Made by a program: the position numbers and the translations under genes. From JAUZRW01 sp034437755 (GTDB lineage: Bacteria > Chloroflexota > Anaerolineae > Aggregatilineales > Phototrophicaceae), in the NCBI GenBank assembly GCA_034437755.1, contig DAOTTV010000139.1, positions 1-64,000 on the forward strand: 64,000 nucleotides of DNA. Reading direction: 5' to 3'. The notes under the pieces were generated by a model. That model ran no database searches. It saw nothing but the letters and a program-made list of their open reading frames with translations, and was not told the origin of the DNA. Within the stretch, counting starts at the first letter, position 1; every line of letters begins with the position of its first letter. Of the stretch, positions 44,439 through 53,849 are shown one piece after another.

Positions 44439-44550
44439 TAGAACTGATGTTTCCAACGTCTATTTGACACAGAACCTAGCCCTCTCTACAATCAATGAGT
44501 AGTTTTGCATACGTTAGAAAATATTATAAGTCGTAATTGAGGACGATTTG

Positions 44551-47019
44551 ATGAGCGATATTCACTCCGTTAATATTGAGCAAGAGATGCGCGATGCTTA
44601 TCTTGATTATGCGATGAGCGTCATTGTCTCGCGTGCATTGCCCGATGCCCGCGATGGCTTAAAGCCCGTCCATCGGCGGATTTTGTACGCGATGTACGAT
44701 ATGGGCTTGCGCCCTGATTCATCGCATAAGAAGAGCGCGCGGATCGTTGGTGAAGTACTGGGTAAGTATCATCCTCATGGCGATCAGGCTGTCTATGATG
44801 CAATGGCGCGCCTAGCGCAGAATTTTTCGATGCGTTATATGTTGGTTGATGGTCAAGGTAACTTCGGCAGTATTGACGGCGATAGTCCGGCGGCGATGCG
44901 CTATACCGAGGCTAAAATGGCGAAGCTCGGTGAGCAATTACTGGTTGACATTGAAAAGGAGACAGTCAACTTCGTCGAGAATTTCGATGGTTCGCTGGAT
45001 GAACCCGAAGTCCTACCTGCTAGCCTGCCTAATATGCTCATCAATGGCGCATCGGGCATCGCGGTCGGGATGTCAACCAGTATACCGCCCCACAACATCG
45101 GCGAAGTGATTGACGCGCTGGTTTACATGCTCAGCCACTGGAATCGCTTGGATGATGTGACGGTCGAAGAATTGATGCAGTTTATCAAAGGGCCGGATTT
45201 TCCGACTGGCGGTGTCATCTACAGTCATAAAGACAACGATGAAGATAACCCCGTGATGAAAGCCTACGCGACGGGACGCGGTAAGATTATTTTACGGGCG
45301 AAAGTCCATATTGAGGACATGGGACGCGGTAAGTCGCGGATTATCGTCAGCGAATTGCCGTATCAGGCGAATAAGACGACGCTGATCGAACGTATTGCCT
45401 CGCTGGTACTCAAAGGGAAGCTGGAAGGTATCGCTGATCTGCGCGATGAGTCGGATCGGCAAAATCAAGTACGTCTGGTGATTGAACTTCAACGCGGGAT
45501 TGATGCCGCGGATGTGCTGGCGAGTCTGTTTAAGTACACGCCCTTACAAGAGACTTTCAGCATTATCATGCTCGCGCTGGTTGACGGGCAACCGCGTATG
45601 CTGAGCTTAAAGCAAGCTCTGCGCGTGTATCTGGGACATCGTATCGAGATTGTGCGTCGTCGCAGTGAATACGACCTTGCCAAGGCGCGTGAGCGCGCTC
45701 ACATCCTCGAAGGTTTGCTGAAGGCACTCGATAATCTTGATGAGGTGATTGATATTATCCGGCGCTCGCGCACGGCAGATACCGCGCGCAAAAACTTGAT
45801 CAAGAAGTTGGGCATCACAGAGATACAGGCGCGCGCGATTCTAGATATGCAATTGCGTCGTTTGGCATCGTTGGAGCGCAAGAAGATCGAGCAAGAACAC
45901 AAAGAGAAGATCAAATTGATCAATTATCTCGAAGGCTTGCTCGAATCACCGAAGAAAGTGCGGCAGGTTATTGCTGAAGAACTCGGCACTATTCGCAATG
46001 AGTATAATGACCCGCGGCGCACGATCATTGCTAGTGGTACCGCCGCGAGCGTCAGTACATCTGATTTCTTGATGCCGGAAGAGCCGACATGGGTCATGCT
46101 CTCGGTAGATGGTAAGGTCGGACGCACGTATACCGATGAGCAACCGTCTGTGACCACCAAGACTAAAAATCCGCCGATGCTCATCATGCATGCGAATACG
46201 GCGCAAGTGTTACATCTCTTCACCGCTCGTGGCGATTTTGCGACCGTTCCCGTGCAACAGTTGCCACAAATCAGCGATGTCGGTGACGGTGGCAATTACT
46301 ACGATCTCTTGCCGCTGGCGGCAGATGATGAAATCGTCGCGGGTTTGTGCTTACCATCAATGACAACCGGCTATCTCTTCTTGGCGACAGCGGCGGCACA
46401 GGTCAAGCGCGTTCGCATTGAAGATTTGCCGGGCGTGTCGTCTAAGCCTTTCAGCGTGATGAATGTCGATGACTCGGATCGCCTCGTCGCGGTGCAGGTC
46501 ACGGATGGCAAACAGGAGGTGATGCTGACGACATCTCACGCGCAATCGATCCGCTTTGATGAGAATGATGTGCGGGCAATGGGCTTGAATGCCGGCGGTG
46601 TGCGCGGGATCAAACTACAGTCTGATAAAGATCGCGTCGTGAGTGTATTCATCGCGGATGATGATGCTTACGTCTGGACAATCTCGGATGATGGTATTGC
46701 TAAGATCTCACCCTGTGCAGAATATTCCTCACAGGGGCGCGCGGGCGCGGGCATCATCACGATGCGCCTGCATGCGGATAGCAAAGAAGTAGCCGCCGCG
46801 AGTATCGGCAAAGCAGATGATAACATCATCGTGCTCACTAACAAGCATAAGCCACTTTACATGCGTATCGGACGTGCGCCAGAACTCAAGCGGGGGCGTG
46901 CAGGTGGCGATATTGTCATCTCTATGCGCGATAATGAGCATGTCATCGGTGTGGTATCGTATCAAGCGAAGGTCAACATTATCGCGCCGGAAGCAGAAGC
47001 GGTCAATGAGGGCGATTAG
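44551..47019 (+). CDS. gyrA: DNA gyrase subunit A (or ParC-like type IIA topoisomerase subunit)
   Basis: The protein has 822 residues from the ATG at 44551, with GAGGA seven bases upstream. The breakage-reunion domain has PDARDGLKPVHRR, KYHPHGDQAVYDA and the catalytic Tyr118 in AAMRYTEAKM. The C-terminal half is a beta-pinwheel. The GyrA box, needed for DNA wrapping, appears as SQGRAGAGI, a degenerate form of QxRGGKG, so a ParC-like role cannot be excluded; gyrB or parE is not beside it. Position 79, equivalent to Ser83 of Escherichia coli GyrA, is Gln, while the Asp87 equivalent (Asp83) is kept. The 3' end is six bases from the next, converging gene. Confidence 0.92.
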   Translation: MSDIHSVNIEQEMRDAYLDYAMSVIVSRALPDARDGLKPVHRRILYAMYDMGLRPDSSHKKSARIVGEVLGKYHPHGDQAVYDAMARLAQNFSMRYMLVDGQGNFGSIDGDSPAAMRYTEAKMAKLGEQLLVDIEKETVNFVENFDGSLDEPEVLPASLPNMLINGASGIAVGMSTSIPPHNIGEVIDALVYMLSHWNRLDDVTVEELMQFIKGPDFPTGGVIYSHKDNDEDNPVMKAYATGRGKIILRAKVHIEDMGRGKSRIIVSELPYQANKTTLIERIASLVLKGKLEGIADLRDESDRQNQVRLVIELQRGIDAADVLASLFKYTPLQETFSIIMLALVDGQPRMLSLKQALRVYLGHRIEIVRRRSEYDLAKARERAHILEGLLKALDNLDEVIDIIRRSRTADTARKNLIKKLGITEIQARAILDMQLRRLASLERKKIEQEHKEKIKLINYLEGLLESPKKVRQVIAEELGTIRNEYNDPRRTIIASGTAASVSTSDFLMPEEPTWVMLSVDGKVGRTYTDEQPSVTTKTKNPPMLIMHANTAQVLHLFTARGDFATVPVQQLPQISDVGDGGNYYDLLPLAADDEIVAGLCLPSMTTGYLFLATAAAQVKRVRIEDLPGVSSKPFSVMNVDDSDRLVAVQVTDGKQEVMLTTSHAQSIRFDENDVRAMGLNAGGVRGIKLQSDKDRVVSVFIADDDAYVWTISDDGIAKISPCAEYSSQGRAGAGIITMRLHADSKEVAAASIGKADDNIIVLTNKHKPLYMRIGRAPELKRGRAGGDIVISMRDNEHVIGVVSYQAKVNIIAPEAEAVNEGD

Positions 47020-47025
47020 GCGCGA

Positions 47026-48114
47026 TTAATCTGTTGTCTGCACTAAGTCGTCGAACATCGCATCATATTGATCGATCATTGTCGCCCAGTCATATTGGGC
47101 GATGTGTTTTTGTAGAGCGGTAGTATCCACTGAATAGTGACCAAGCAAATGCTGACGCAGTAAGCCAGTTAGCGCACCATCGCGAAATAAGCAGGTGTGA
47201 TGGTAGGACTGGGGCAAGAGATATGGATAATTGAGGCGGTCTGCAAGCAACGGAACACACCCGCAATAGATCGCCTCGGCGACGGCAATCCCGAAAAAGT
47301 CTTGATATGACGGACTGACGACATAATCCGCCTGCCAGAGCAATCGTGCATAGTCTGCGAATGAATCAGCATAACCGTAGTGCAAGATGCGCTCGCCGAA
47401 GTGCGCGCGCGCCTGTGAGAATTCTTGCGGGTCGCGTCGCAAATTTGCACCAGCTAGGATCACATCGAACGCAATCCCCTCGGCATCTAAAGCGTAGAGC
47501 GCATCGAAGAACACTTGCGGGTTCTTCTCCGACTCCCAGCGATGATTCCACAGAATAACGGCATTATCATGGGGGCGCGCTGCTGAGCGATATGTATCGA
47601 AACGCTTCAACGCTAAGCCGAGTGGTAAGACCTGCGCCTTGTCGCGTAGGATAGCGACCGTCTCTAGCTCGTTGTAATCACCGAAATGCTTGAGCATCCG
47701 CGGCAGTGCCTCGAAGAAACTATCGCGATGAAACGCGCTGTTGAAATACAGACGATCCGCGGCGAGCGCGCTTGCATAATTGATGAATCCATAACGCCAA
47801 CCGTGCCCCTGCCGTTGATTTTGTGGATATGTGAGCTGATTCTCGTGAAAATAGAGCGCGATAGGGCGTGATGTGCGCGTGATCGCCCGAAAGATCGAAA
47901 CATCCATCATATCAGATGCGATAATCACATCCGGCTCTGGCTCAAGTTCAAGATAGCGCCGTGCGAGAGTCACTGCGCCGCCTTGCATACGCCATTTCCA
48001 GAATTGCGCGGGCAAGGTGATGCAGTGTACATCGTGGCGCGTATGCTGGGTGAAACCGTCAACCCATGCGCGATGGCTTCCCCCATAATATGGGGCGAGA
48101 AGCGTGATTTTCAT
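47026..48114 (-). CDS. Glycosyltransferase of the tRNA-queuosine alpha-mannosyltransferase (GTDC1/DUF3524) type
   Basis: This 362-residue protein starts with ITLLAPYYGGSHRAWVDGF, the hallmark of the DUF3524 N-terminal domain, and continues with YFHENQLTYP and FNSAFHRDSF. The C-terminal half is a GT4-type Rossmann domain with LWNHRWESEKNPQVF and VSPSYQDFFGIAVAEAI, the sugar-nucleotide site. The animal relative (GTDC1/QTMAN) adds mannose to queuosine in tRNA-Asp. A tRNA role in this bacterium is therefore plausible but inferred, and no queuosine synthesis gene is nearby. It lies five bases after the regulator gene and is likely co-transcribed. Confidence 0.85.
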   Translation of the reverse strand: MKITLLAPYYGGSHRAWVDGFTQHTRHDVHCITLPAQFWKWRMQGGAVTLARRYLELEPEPDVIIASDMMDVSIFRAITRTSRPIALYFHENQLTYPQNQRQGHGWRYGFINYASALAADRLYFNSAFHRDSFFEALPRMLKHFGDYNELETVAILRDKAQVLPLGLALKRFDTYRSAARPHDNAVILWNHRWESEKNPQVFFDALYALDAEGIAFDVILAGANLRRDPQEFSQARAHFGERILHYGYADSFADYARLLWQADYVVSPSYQDFFGIAVAEAIYCGCVPLLADRLNYPYLLPQSYHHTCLFRDGALTGLLRQHLLGHYSVDTTALQKHIAQYDWATMIDQYDAMFDDLVQTTD

Positions 48115-48119
48115 TCAGG

Positions 48120-49277
48120 TTAGTGTCCGTCTATCTTCTTAATCAAGACCAGCAAATTTTTGTCAATCAGTGGGCGAATGGATATGCCGGGATTTGCGGC
48201 TTGTAATGCCCCAACGAAGCGGAAGTAAACGCTCAAGGCTGTGTCTGGTCGAAAATGTTCATAATCGTATTTGATACGATCATACACAATGGCTTGATCC
48301 AAGGAATTGAGTTCGAAAGCTCGTTCTAAATATTTGCCAATCTGTCCGTCTACGTCTGTGCATTGGCTGAGTCTGTGTAACACGTGCGCGCATAGTTGTC
48401 GTAGCATGGCACGAGTGGTGTGCGTCCAGGCATCCGCGATTTTATGCAGATAATCACGCCGATAAAGTCGCTCTGCCCGGCGCAACATTTCGCAATCCGC
48501 ACGCTCTGCGAGGCGTTGGAATAAAGCTATATCACTCACCAGCGTGATCTGTCGATTGAGATGATACTTCCCCTGATTGCGGTTGATGATGTCCGCATCG
48601 CCCTGAACATAGCGCCGGAATTTCTTGCGGATGTTGCCGATCATCGTGGAAATGCGGTCGTTAGATTTGGTGTCGTCGTCGGTCTTATCCGTTGACCACA
48701 AGTCCTCCGCTAATTGTTGATTGGTCACCCCTTGCGGGTCGTGGGCGATCCGTAAAAATATGCGGTACTCCATATCGCGCAATCGTCTGGGATACATCTC
48801 AACGCCATTCCATGTGATGCGAATGTCGTTGAGAGCGAAGATTTCAAGATAATTGTCATTGATCGCGTGTAAGTAGTCGATCATCATGCTATTGTCGCTT
48901 GTCGGATAGAAGGACGTGGCTTCGTGCAATGGCTCTGGGATTTTCGCGAGGGGTATCTCGCGCGTGATGATGATGATGCGCGTGTGCGGAGAACATGTCA
49001 GCCGTTTGAGGACGCTGGTAACGCTGTTGTGCGCGACGCGTTCAAATTCTTCGATTACGAGATAACTCAAATCCTGCCAACGATCAACAGATGTGTCGCG
49101 CAAGCTGGCTTTAATTTGTGCTTCGACGGCTGGACGTGCTAATTGTCGGTCTGTCAGGGCGACGCGATGACTGCGCTCGATGTTGATTAAATCCGCGATG
49201 AGCAAACGGGCATCGGGGTAATTGGGGTGGACAATAATCAATTTTGCGTCCGATGGGACGTGATCTAGCCAAGACAT
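48120..49277 (-). CDS. Winged-helix/BTAD-type regulator with a degenerate MalT-like N-terminal NTPase
   Basis: The protein has 385 residues from the ATG at 49277, with AGGAG ten bases upstream. Residues about 1-140 resemble the core of MalT-type STAND ATPases: LSYLVIEEF matches Walker B and RIIIITREIP matches the sensor strand, but where Walker A should be (IIVHPNYPDARLLIADL) there is no GKT/S, so ATP binding is probably lost. Residues about 155-260 form an OmpR-type winged helix (ALNDIRITWNG, MEYRIFLRIA, TMIGNIRKKF). Residues about 270-385 look like a BTAD helical domain. It probably regulates transcription; targets are unknown. The mannosyltransferase-type gene follows. Confidence 0.78.
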   Translation of the reverse strand: MSWLDHVPSDAKLIIVHPNYPDARLLIADLINIERSHRVALTDRQLARPAVEAQIKASLRDTSVDRWQDLSYLVIEEFERVAHNSVTSVLKRLTCSPHTRIIIITREIPLAKIPEPLHEATSFYPTSDNSMMIDYLHAINDNYLEIFALNDIRITWNGVEMYPRRLRDMEYRIFLRIAHDPQGVTNQQLAEDLWSTDKTDDDTKSNDRISTMIGNIRKKFRRYVQGDADIINRNQGKYHLNRQITLVSDIALFQRLAERADCEMLRRAERLYRRDYLHKIADAWTHTTRAMLRQLCAHVLHRLSQCTDVDGQIGKYLERAFELNSLDQAIVYDRIKYDYEHFRPDTALSVYFRFVGALQAANPGISIRPLIDKNLLVLIKKIDGH

Positions 49278-49403
49278 AATAGACGGACTCCTAAACGGAA
49301 AACAGTGTGTCGCACAGCACACATAGCACTGCACGACACGTTAAAAATATCTATGAGGTCTTTTTACTATATCATGCTTGATGCGCGTTTACGTGCGTTT
49401 GAG

Positions 49404-51632
49404 TCACGATGGGTTAACGCGACGTGCCTCATAGACATTGGGAATCGTCGTGATTTTGTTGAGTATCCGCGCTAGTTGGCTGTTATTCAGGATTTCCAGC
49501 GAGACGTACAAGGTCGCAATTTGCTGGCGGGTGACGACTGATACTTCTGTGATGTTGATATTCTCATCAGCGATAATCATCGTCAGGTCACGGAGCAATC
49601 CTTCACGATCTTGTGCGAGAATTTCAACCGGAACAATATATGTCTGCTCGTCGGCAATGCTCCCCCAATTGACATCCACGAGACGTTCGGTATCGTTGAT
49701 TGCCGCGACGTTCGGGCAATCTGTGCGATGGACTGTCACACCTCGCCCGCGTGTGACATAGCCGATGATCGTATCACCCGGCGCTGGGTTACAACAACGG
49801 GCGAGATTGGTCATCAAGCCACCACTGCCCATGACTTGTACGCCGTTGCTGGCATCGGTACGGATTGAACTGGGGCGTGGTTTAAAACGCTCGACTTCTG
49901 TTTTGCGCGCCTCGCGTTTGCGATTTTCTTCTTCGAGGATACGTTGTGTGATTTGTGCGCTGGTGATGTCGCCGGAGCCAATTGCCGCGAGGAAATTATC
50001 GAGCTTATCGTAATCGAGCAACATCGCAACATCATGAAAGCCAATCCGATCGACGAGGCTCAAGCGTTTTAGATCGCGTTCGAGTGTCTCGCGCCCCATA
50101 GCAACGTGTTTATCGCGATTCTGATGGCGGAACCAATGGCGGATTTTACTGCGCGCGCGTGACGTTTTGACATAGCCCAGATCACTGTTCAGCCAGTCCA
50201 TGCTAGGGCCTCCCCGTTTCGCCGTGATAATCTCGACCTGATCGCCTGTTTTGAGCTGATAATCGAGCCGCACTAATTTTCCGTGAACTTTTGCGCCCCG
50301 GCAGCGGTGACCGATCTCAGTATGAACGTGATAAGCAAAATCAATCGGCGTTGCGCCAACCGGTAAATCAATCGCATCCCCCTGTGGCGTAAAGACGAAG
50401 ACGCGATCTTCGAACACTTCTGACTTAACGCGACTCATGAAGGTCTCGGCATCTTCTTCGCGCACACCGGGCCCATATTCCATCAAGCGTCGCAAATAGG
50501 CGATGCGCTCCTCAAAGGCTTGATCTTTACCACTGCGTCGTCCCTCTTTATAGCGCCAATGTGCGGCAATGCCATACTCAGCATCTTCGTGCATATCCCA
50601 TGTACGAATCTGTACTTCGATCGTCTTGCCGTTTTCGTCGATGACAGCCGTATGTAAACTGCGGTAGAAGTTGTCTTTGGGCGACGCAATATAATCGTCA
50701 AACTCGTCTGGGATTGGTCGCCACAACTCGTGGACGATGCCTAACACGGTATAGCACTGATGTCGCTTGTTGACAATCACGCGCATGGCGCGGATGTCGT
50801 AAATTTGCTCAAGCGGCAAATCTTTGCGATTCATCTTTTTATAAATGCTGTAGATGTGCTTGGGACGCGCTGTAATCAACACATCCTGAATATCGTTTTC
50901 ATCGAGTTCTTGCCGCAGGCGGTCAGCGGCGTGGGCGACGTAATCTTCGCGGTCGGTGCGCCGTTCATCCAGACTGCGAGCGATAGCACGATAGGCATCC
51001 GGATTCAAATAACGGAAGCTCAAATCCTCGAGTTCCCACTTGATTTGCCAGATACCGAGGCGATTAGCCAAAGGTGCGAAGATGTCGAGTGTTTCGCGGG
51101 CGATGCGCTTTTGCTTCGCTTCGGGCATATAGCCTAGCGTACGCATGTTGTGTAAGCGATCCGCTAGTTTGACTAGCACAACGCGTACATCGGCATCCAT
51201 CGTCAACAGCATCTTGCGGAAATACTCCATCTCGCGATTGACAGTTCCTGTGTGCCGATTATTGTCTGCATTTTGTCCGATAGGTTTCATCGGGAGTTTA
51301 TCGAGCTTGGTCACGCCGTCGACAAGCTGGGCAATGGCGCTGCCAAATTCGGCGCGTAGGTCTTCGCGGGTGACGGGTGTATCCTCGATGACATCGTGTA
51401 GTAAACCGGCCGCAATCGCTTCGCTATCCAATTTCATATCGGCGAGGATGCCGGCAACCGCAACACAATGGGTGAAGTAAGGTTCGCCGGATTTGCGTTT
51501 TTGTCCTTCGTGGGCAGCTTCTGCACGATGATAAGCCCGTTCGATGATGCCTCTGTCGTTGGGGGATAAGTCGGGCAGTGTCTCGAGTAATGCCTGTAGG
51601 TCTTTAGGATAAGTCTTTGTCGTGGAAACCAT
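49404..51632 (-). CDS. rel: Bifunctional (p)ppGpp synthetase/hydrolase Rel
   Basis: This enzyme makes and degrades the alarmone (p)ppGpp. The 742-residue protein has the HD hydrolase domain (His55, HDVIED at 79-84), the synthetase domain (YSIYKKMNRKDL, IYDIRAMRVIV, IEVQIRT), a TGS domain (VFTPQGDAIDLPVGATPIDF), a helical region with the conserved RCCNPAPGD zinc-finger segment, and a C-terminal ACT domain. Both active sites look intact, so it should do both reactions. It is divergent from moeA across 141 bp, with a TATAAT box near 51731 facing moeA. Confidence 0.96.
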   Translation of the reverse strand: MVSTTKTYPKDLQALLETLPDLSPNDRGIIERAYHRAEAAHEGQKRKSGEPYFTHCVAVAGILADMKLDSEAIAAGLLHDVIEDTPVTREDLRAEFGSAIAQLVDGVTKLDKLPMKPIGQNADNNRHTGTVNREMEYFRKMLLTMDADVRVVLVKLADRLHNMRTLGYMPEAKQKRIARETLDIFAPLANRLGIWQIKWELEDLSFRYLNPDAYRAIARSLDERRTDREDYVAHAADRLRQELDENDIQDVLITARPKHIYSIYKKMNRKDLPLEQIYDIRAMRVIVNKRHQCYTVLGIVHELWRPIPDEFDDYIASPKDNFYRSLHTAVIDENGKTIEVQIRTWDMHEDAEYGIAAHWRYKEGRRSGKDQAFEERIAYLRRLMEYGPGVREEDAETFMSRVKSEVFEDRVFVFTPQGDAIDLPVGATPIDFAYHVHTEIGHRCRGAKVHGKLVRLDYQLKTGDQVEIITAKRGGPSMDWLNSDLGYVKTSRARSKIRHWFRHQNRDKHVAMGRETLERDLKRLSLVDRIGFHDVAMLLDYDKLDNFLAAIGSGDITSAQITQRILEEENRKREARKTEVERFKPRPSSIRTDASNGVQVMGSGGLMTNLARCCNPAPGDTIIGYVTRGRGVTVHRTDCPNVAAINDTERLVDVNWGSIADEQTYIVPVEILAQDREGLLRDLTMIIADENINITEVSVVTRQQIATLYVSLEILNNSQLARILNKITTIPNVYEARRVNPS

Positions 51633-51773
51633 GAAAACACCCGATATGTTTGATTAGATAATTAGTATATTGTAGTTCAGAACGCATCAAAAAGAGAATA
51701 GCAACCTGTAAGACTTTTAACACCATGTTATATAATTATCATTGTTATGTCAAAATGTGGATAAAGGGACAAT

Positions 51774-53018
51774 ATGGCACAGCTACGCAACGTCGATGAC
51801 GCAATTCAACAAATTTTAGCCACAATCACGCCCCTCTCAACCGAGACAATCACACTACCAGATGCGGGCGGGCGGGTACTCGCGCAAGATATCGAGTCAG
51901 ATGTTAACTTACCGCCCTTCGATAATTCTGCAATGGATGGTTACGCTATCCATGCCGAAGCTAGCCAGACAGCCACACAATCAACGCCGGTTGAACTCGA
52001 TGTCACGATGGATATTCCCGCCGGCGTTTATCCGACTGATGCGCTGGATAAAGGACAAGCCGCGCGTATTATGACCGGCGCTCCCTTACCATCGGGCGCA
52101 ACAGCCGTGATCCCCGTTGAGGCGACTGATAGCGATTTTTCTGAACGGGATGGCGCGACGCTACCTGCCACCGTGCAACTGTATGAAGCACTATCCGCAG
52201 GCGCGAATATTCGTCAGGCGGGTGAGAATATCCGCGCTGGTCAGCTAATCCTCAAAGCTGGCTCGGTCATTCGCCCGCAGGACATCGGCATGTTAGCCGC
52301 GATTGGGCGGGCTGATGTGCCAGTTGTCAAGCGCGCAACAGTGGTCATTGTGGGCAGTGGTGATGAACTGGTAGATGTCACAGAACCCTTGCAGGCGGGG
52401 CAAATCCGCGATGTCAACAGCTATACACTTGCCGCATCGGTGCAAGCGCTGGGCGGGCAGGCGATACGCTTGCCGATTGTACCTGATACCCCCTCTGCCA
52501 TTCGCCAGCTATTCACGAATGCGCTGGCACACGATCCTGATCTTATCATCAGTTCTGCCGGTGTCTCGGTCGGCGCGGCGGATTATGTCCGGACGATATT
52601 AGAAGAAATGGGGGCAATCGACTTCTGGAAGATCAACCTGCGCCCCGGTAAACCACTGGCATACGGTCATATCGAAGGTGTGCCCTTCTTCGGACTGCCG
52701 GGCAATCCGGTCTCGGCGATGATCACTTTTGATGTGCTTGTGCGTCCGCTGTTGCACAAGCTTATGCAACAACCCGATACAACGCGCATGATGAGCGCTA
52801 TCACGGGGGAGGCGATGCGCTCGGATGGGCGACGCACCTATGCACGGGTCACACTAGAGCGCGACGGTGATACCCTGATTGCTACTGAAAGTGGCACCCA
52901 AAGTTCAGGCGCGTTGATGTCGATGGTGATTGCCGATGGTTTGTTGATTATTCCAGAAGGGATGACCGAAGTCGAAGCGGGGACACGCTTGCCTGTTAGA
53001 TTATTGCGCGAGATATGA
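51774..53018 (+). CDS. moeA: Molybdopterin molybdenumtransferase MoeA
   Basis: MoeA inserts molybdate into adenylated molybdopterin. The 414-residue protein has the N-terminal PPFDNSAMDGYAI motif (about 45-60), GDELVDV and VNSYTLAA in the middle domain, ISSAGVSVGAADYV, and LPGNPVSAMITFDVLV near residue 305, then the C-terminal beta domain. Length and order are normal. It stands alone on this strand, away from moaC and moaD-moaE. Confidence 0.96.
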   Translation: MAQLRNVDDAIQQILATITPLSTETITLPDAGGRVLAQDIESDVNLPPFDNSAMDGYAIHAEASQTATQSTPVELDVTMDIPAGVYPTDALDKGQAARIMTGAPLPSGATAVIPVEATDSDFSERDGATLPATVQLYEALSAGANIRQAGENIRAGQLILKAGSVIRPQDIGMLAAIGRADVPVVKRATVVIVGSGDELVDVTEPLQAGQIRDVNSYTLAASVQALGGQAIRLPIVPDTPSAIRQLFTNALAHDPDLIISSAGVSVGAADYVRTILEEMGAIDFWKINLRPGKPLAYGHIEGVPFFGLPGNPVSAMITFDVLVRPLLHKLMQQPDTTRMMSAITGEAMRSDGRRTYARVTLERDGDTLIATESGTQSSGALMSMVIADGLLIIPEGMTEVEAGTRLPVRLLREI

Positions 53019-53021
53019 AGC

Positions 53022-53052
53022 AAAAACGGGGACGACTGTCTACCGTCCCCGT
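53022..53052 (-). terminator. Intrinsic terminator of the S1-domain gene
   Basis: ACGGGGACG (53026-53034) and CGTCCCCGT (53044-53052) form a perfect 9-bp stem. Read on the minus strand it is followed by TTTTTG, so it ends the S1-domain transcript; it can also slow the converging moeA transcript. Confidence 0.8.
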
Positions 53053-53080
53053 CTGATAAGCTCTATATGCGATTGGTCTC

Positions 53081-53773
53081 TCACTTATCCTGACGGCGCA
53101 GGGTACGATCGAGAATATCGTCTTGGTTGTGGTCACGGCGATCTTTCTTCTTATTATTGCGGCGTTCCTCGCGGCGTGCATCTTCTTGTGCCCGACGGAA
53201 TGCCATTTCCATCGCCGATGGCACATACTCATCGGGTTCCAACACCTCTTGGATGTCTTCTTCCGGTGTTTTCATGCTCAGGTCAATCTGACGATTGCGA
53301 CGGGTGAGCTTGATCACGCGCACCTCAACTTCTTGATCGACGGAAACCACATCTTCCGGTGATTTGACATAACCATCCGCCATTTCTGAGACATGCACCA
53401 TACCCGGGCGTTCTGCGCCAATATCGACAAATGCGCCGTAATTTTCAATCCGGGTCACTGTGCCGGGGTAGGTTGTGCCTTTTTTGATCTTGTTCCATGG
53501 GAGTGCTGGTGGTTTTTCTAAGGTGAGGGCGATGCGATTTTCTTTATCAATCTTGAGGATATAGGCGGTGATCTCATCGCCGGTGTTGTAGACTTCCTCG
53601 ATATTGCGGAAGTCGTCGCGTCCAACCTGCGAGATGTGCAGGAGGGCTGGGCGATCGATCCCGATATCGACCATCGCGCCGTATGCGGCGAGGAATTGAA
53701 CTGTACCTGTAACTTCTGTACCCACTTCGAGGTTCTCGACAGTGAGCGGGGCTTCCATAACTTCTTCAGCCAT
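53081..53773 (-). CDS. Two-S1-domain RNA-binding protein
   Basis: The protein has 230 residues from the ATG at 53773 (AAGGAG nine bases upstream). It has an acidic N-terminus, a first S1 domain (about 15-85; VGTEVTGTVQFLAAYGAMVD, ALLHISQVG), a second S1 domain (about 97-170; GTTYPGTVTRIENYGAFVDI, GMVHVSEMADGYV) and a charged, Arg/Asp/Lys-rich tail. Both domains keep the RNA-facing aromatic and the HISxxx/HVSE motif. It resembles a short form of ribosomal protein S1, which in some phyla has only a few repeats; a general RNA-binding role is equally possible. Confidence 0.88.
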   Translation of the reverse strand: MAEEVMEAPLTVENLEVGTEVTGTVQFLAAYGAMVDIGIDRPALLHISQVGRDDFRNIEEVYNTGDEITAYILKIDKENRIALTLEKPPALPWNKIKKGTTYPGTVTRIENYGAFVDIGAERPGMVHVSEMADGYVKSPEDVVSVDQEVEVRVIKLTRRNRQIDLSMKTPEEDIQEVLEPDEYVPSAMEMAFRRAQEDARREERRNNKKKDRRDHNQDDILDRTLRRQDK

Positions 53774-53849
53774 ATTGCCCGACTCCTTTTCTACATGAAT
53801 ATGTTTAATGTGTAAAATATGCAAATCTGCTCAATGTTGAATTGTGATG

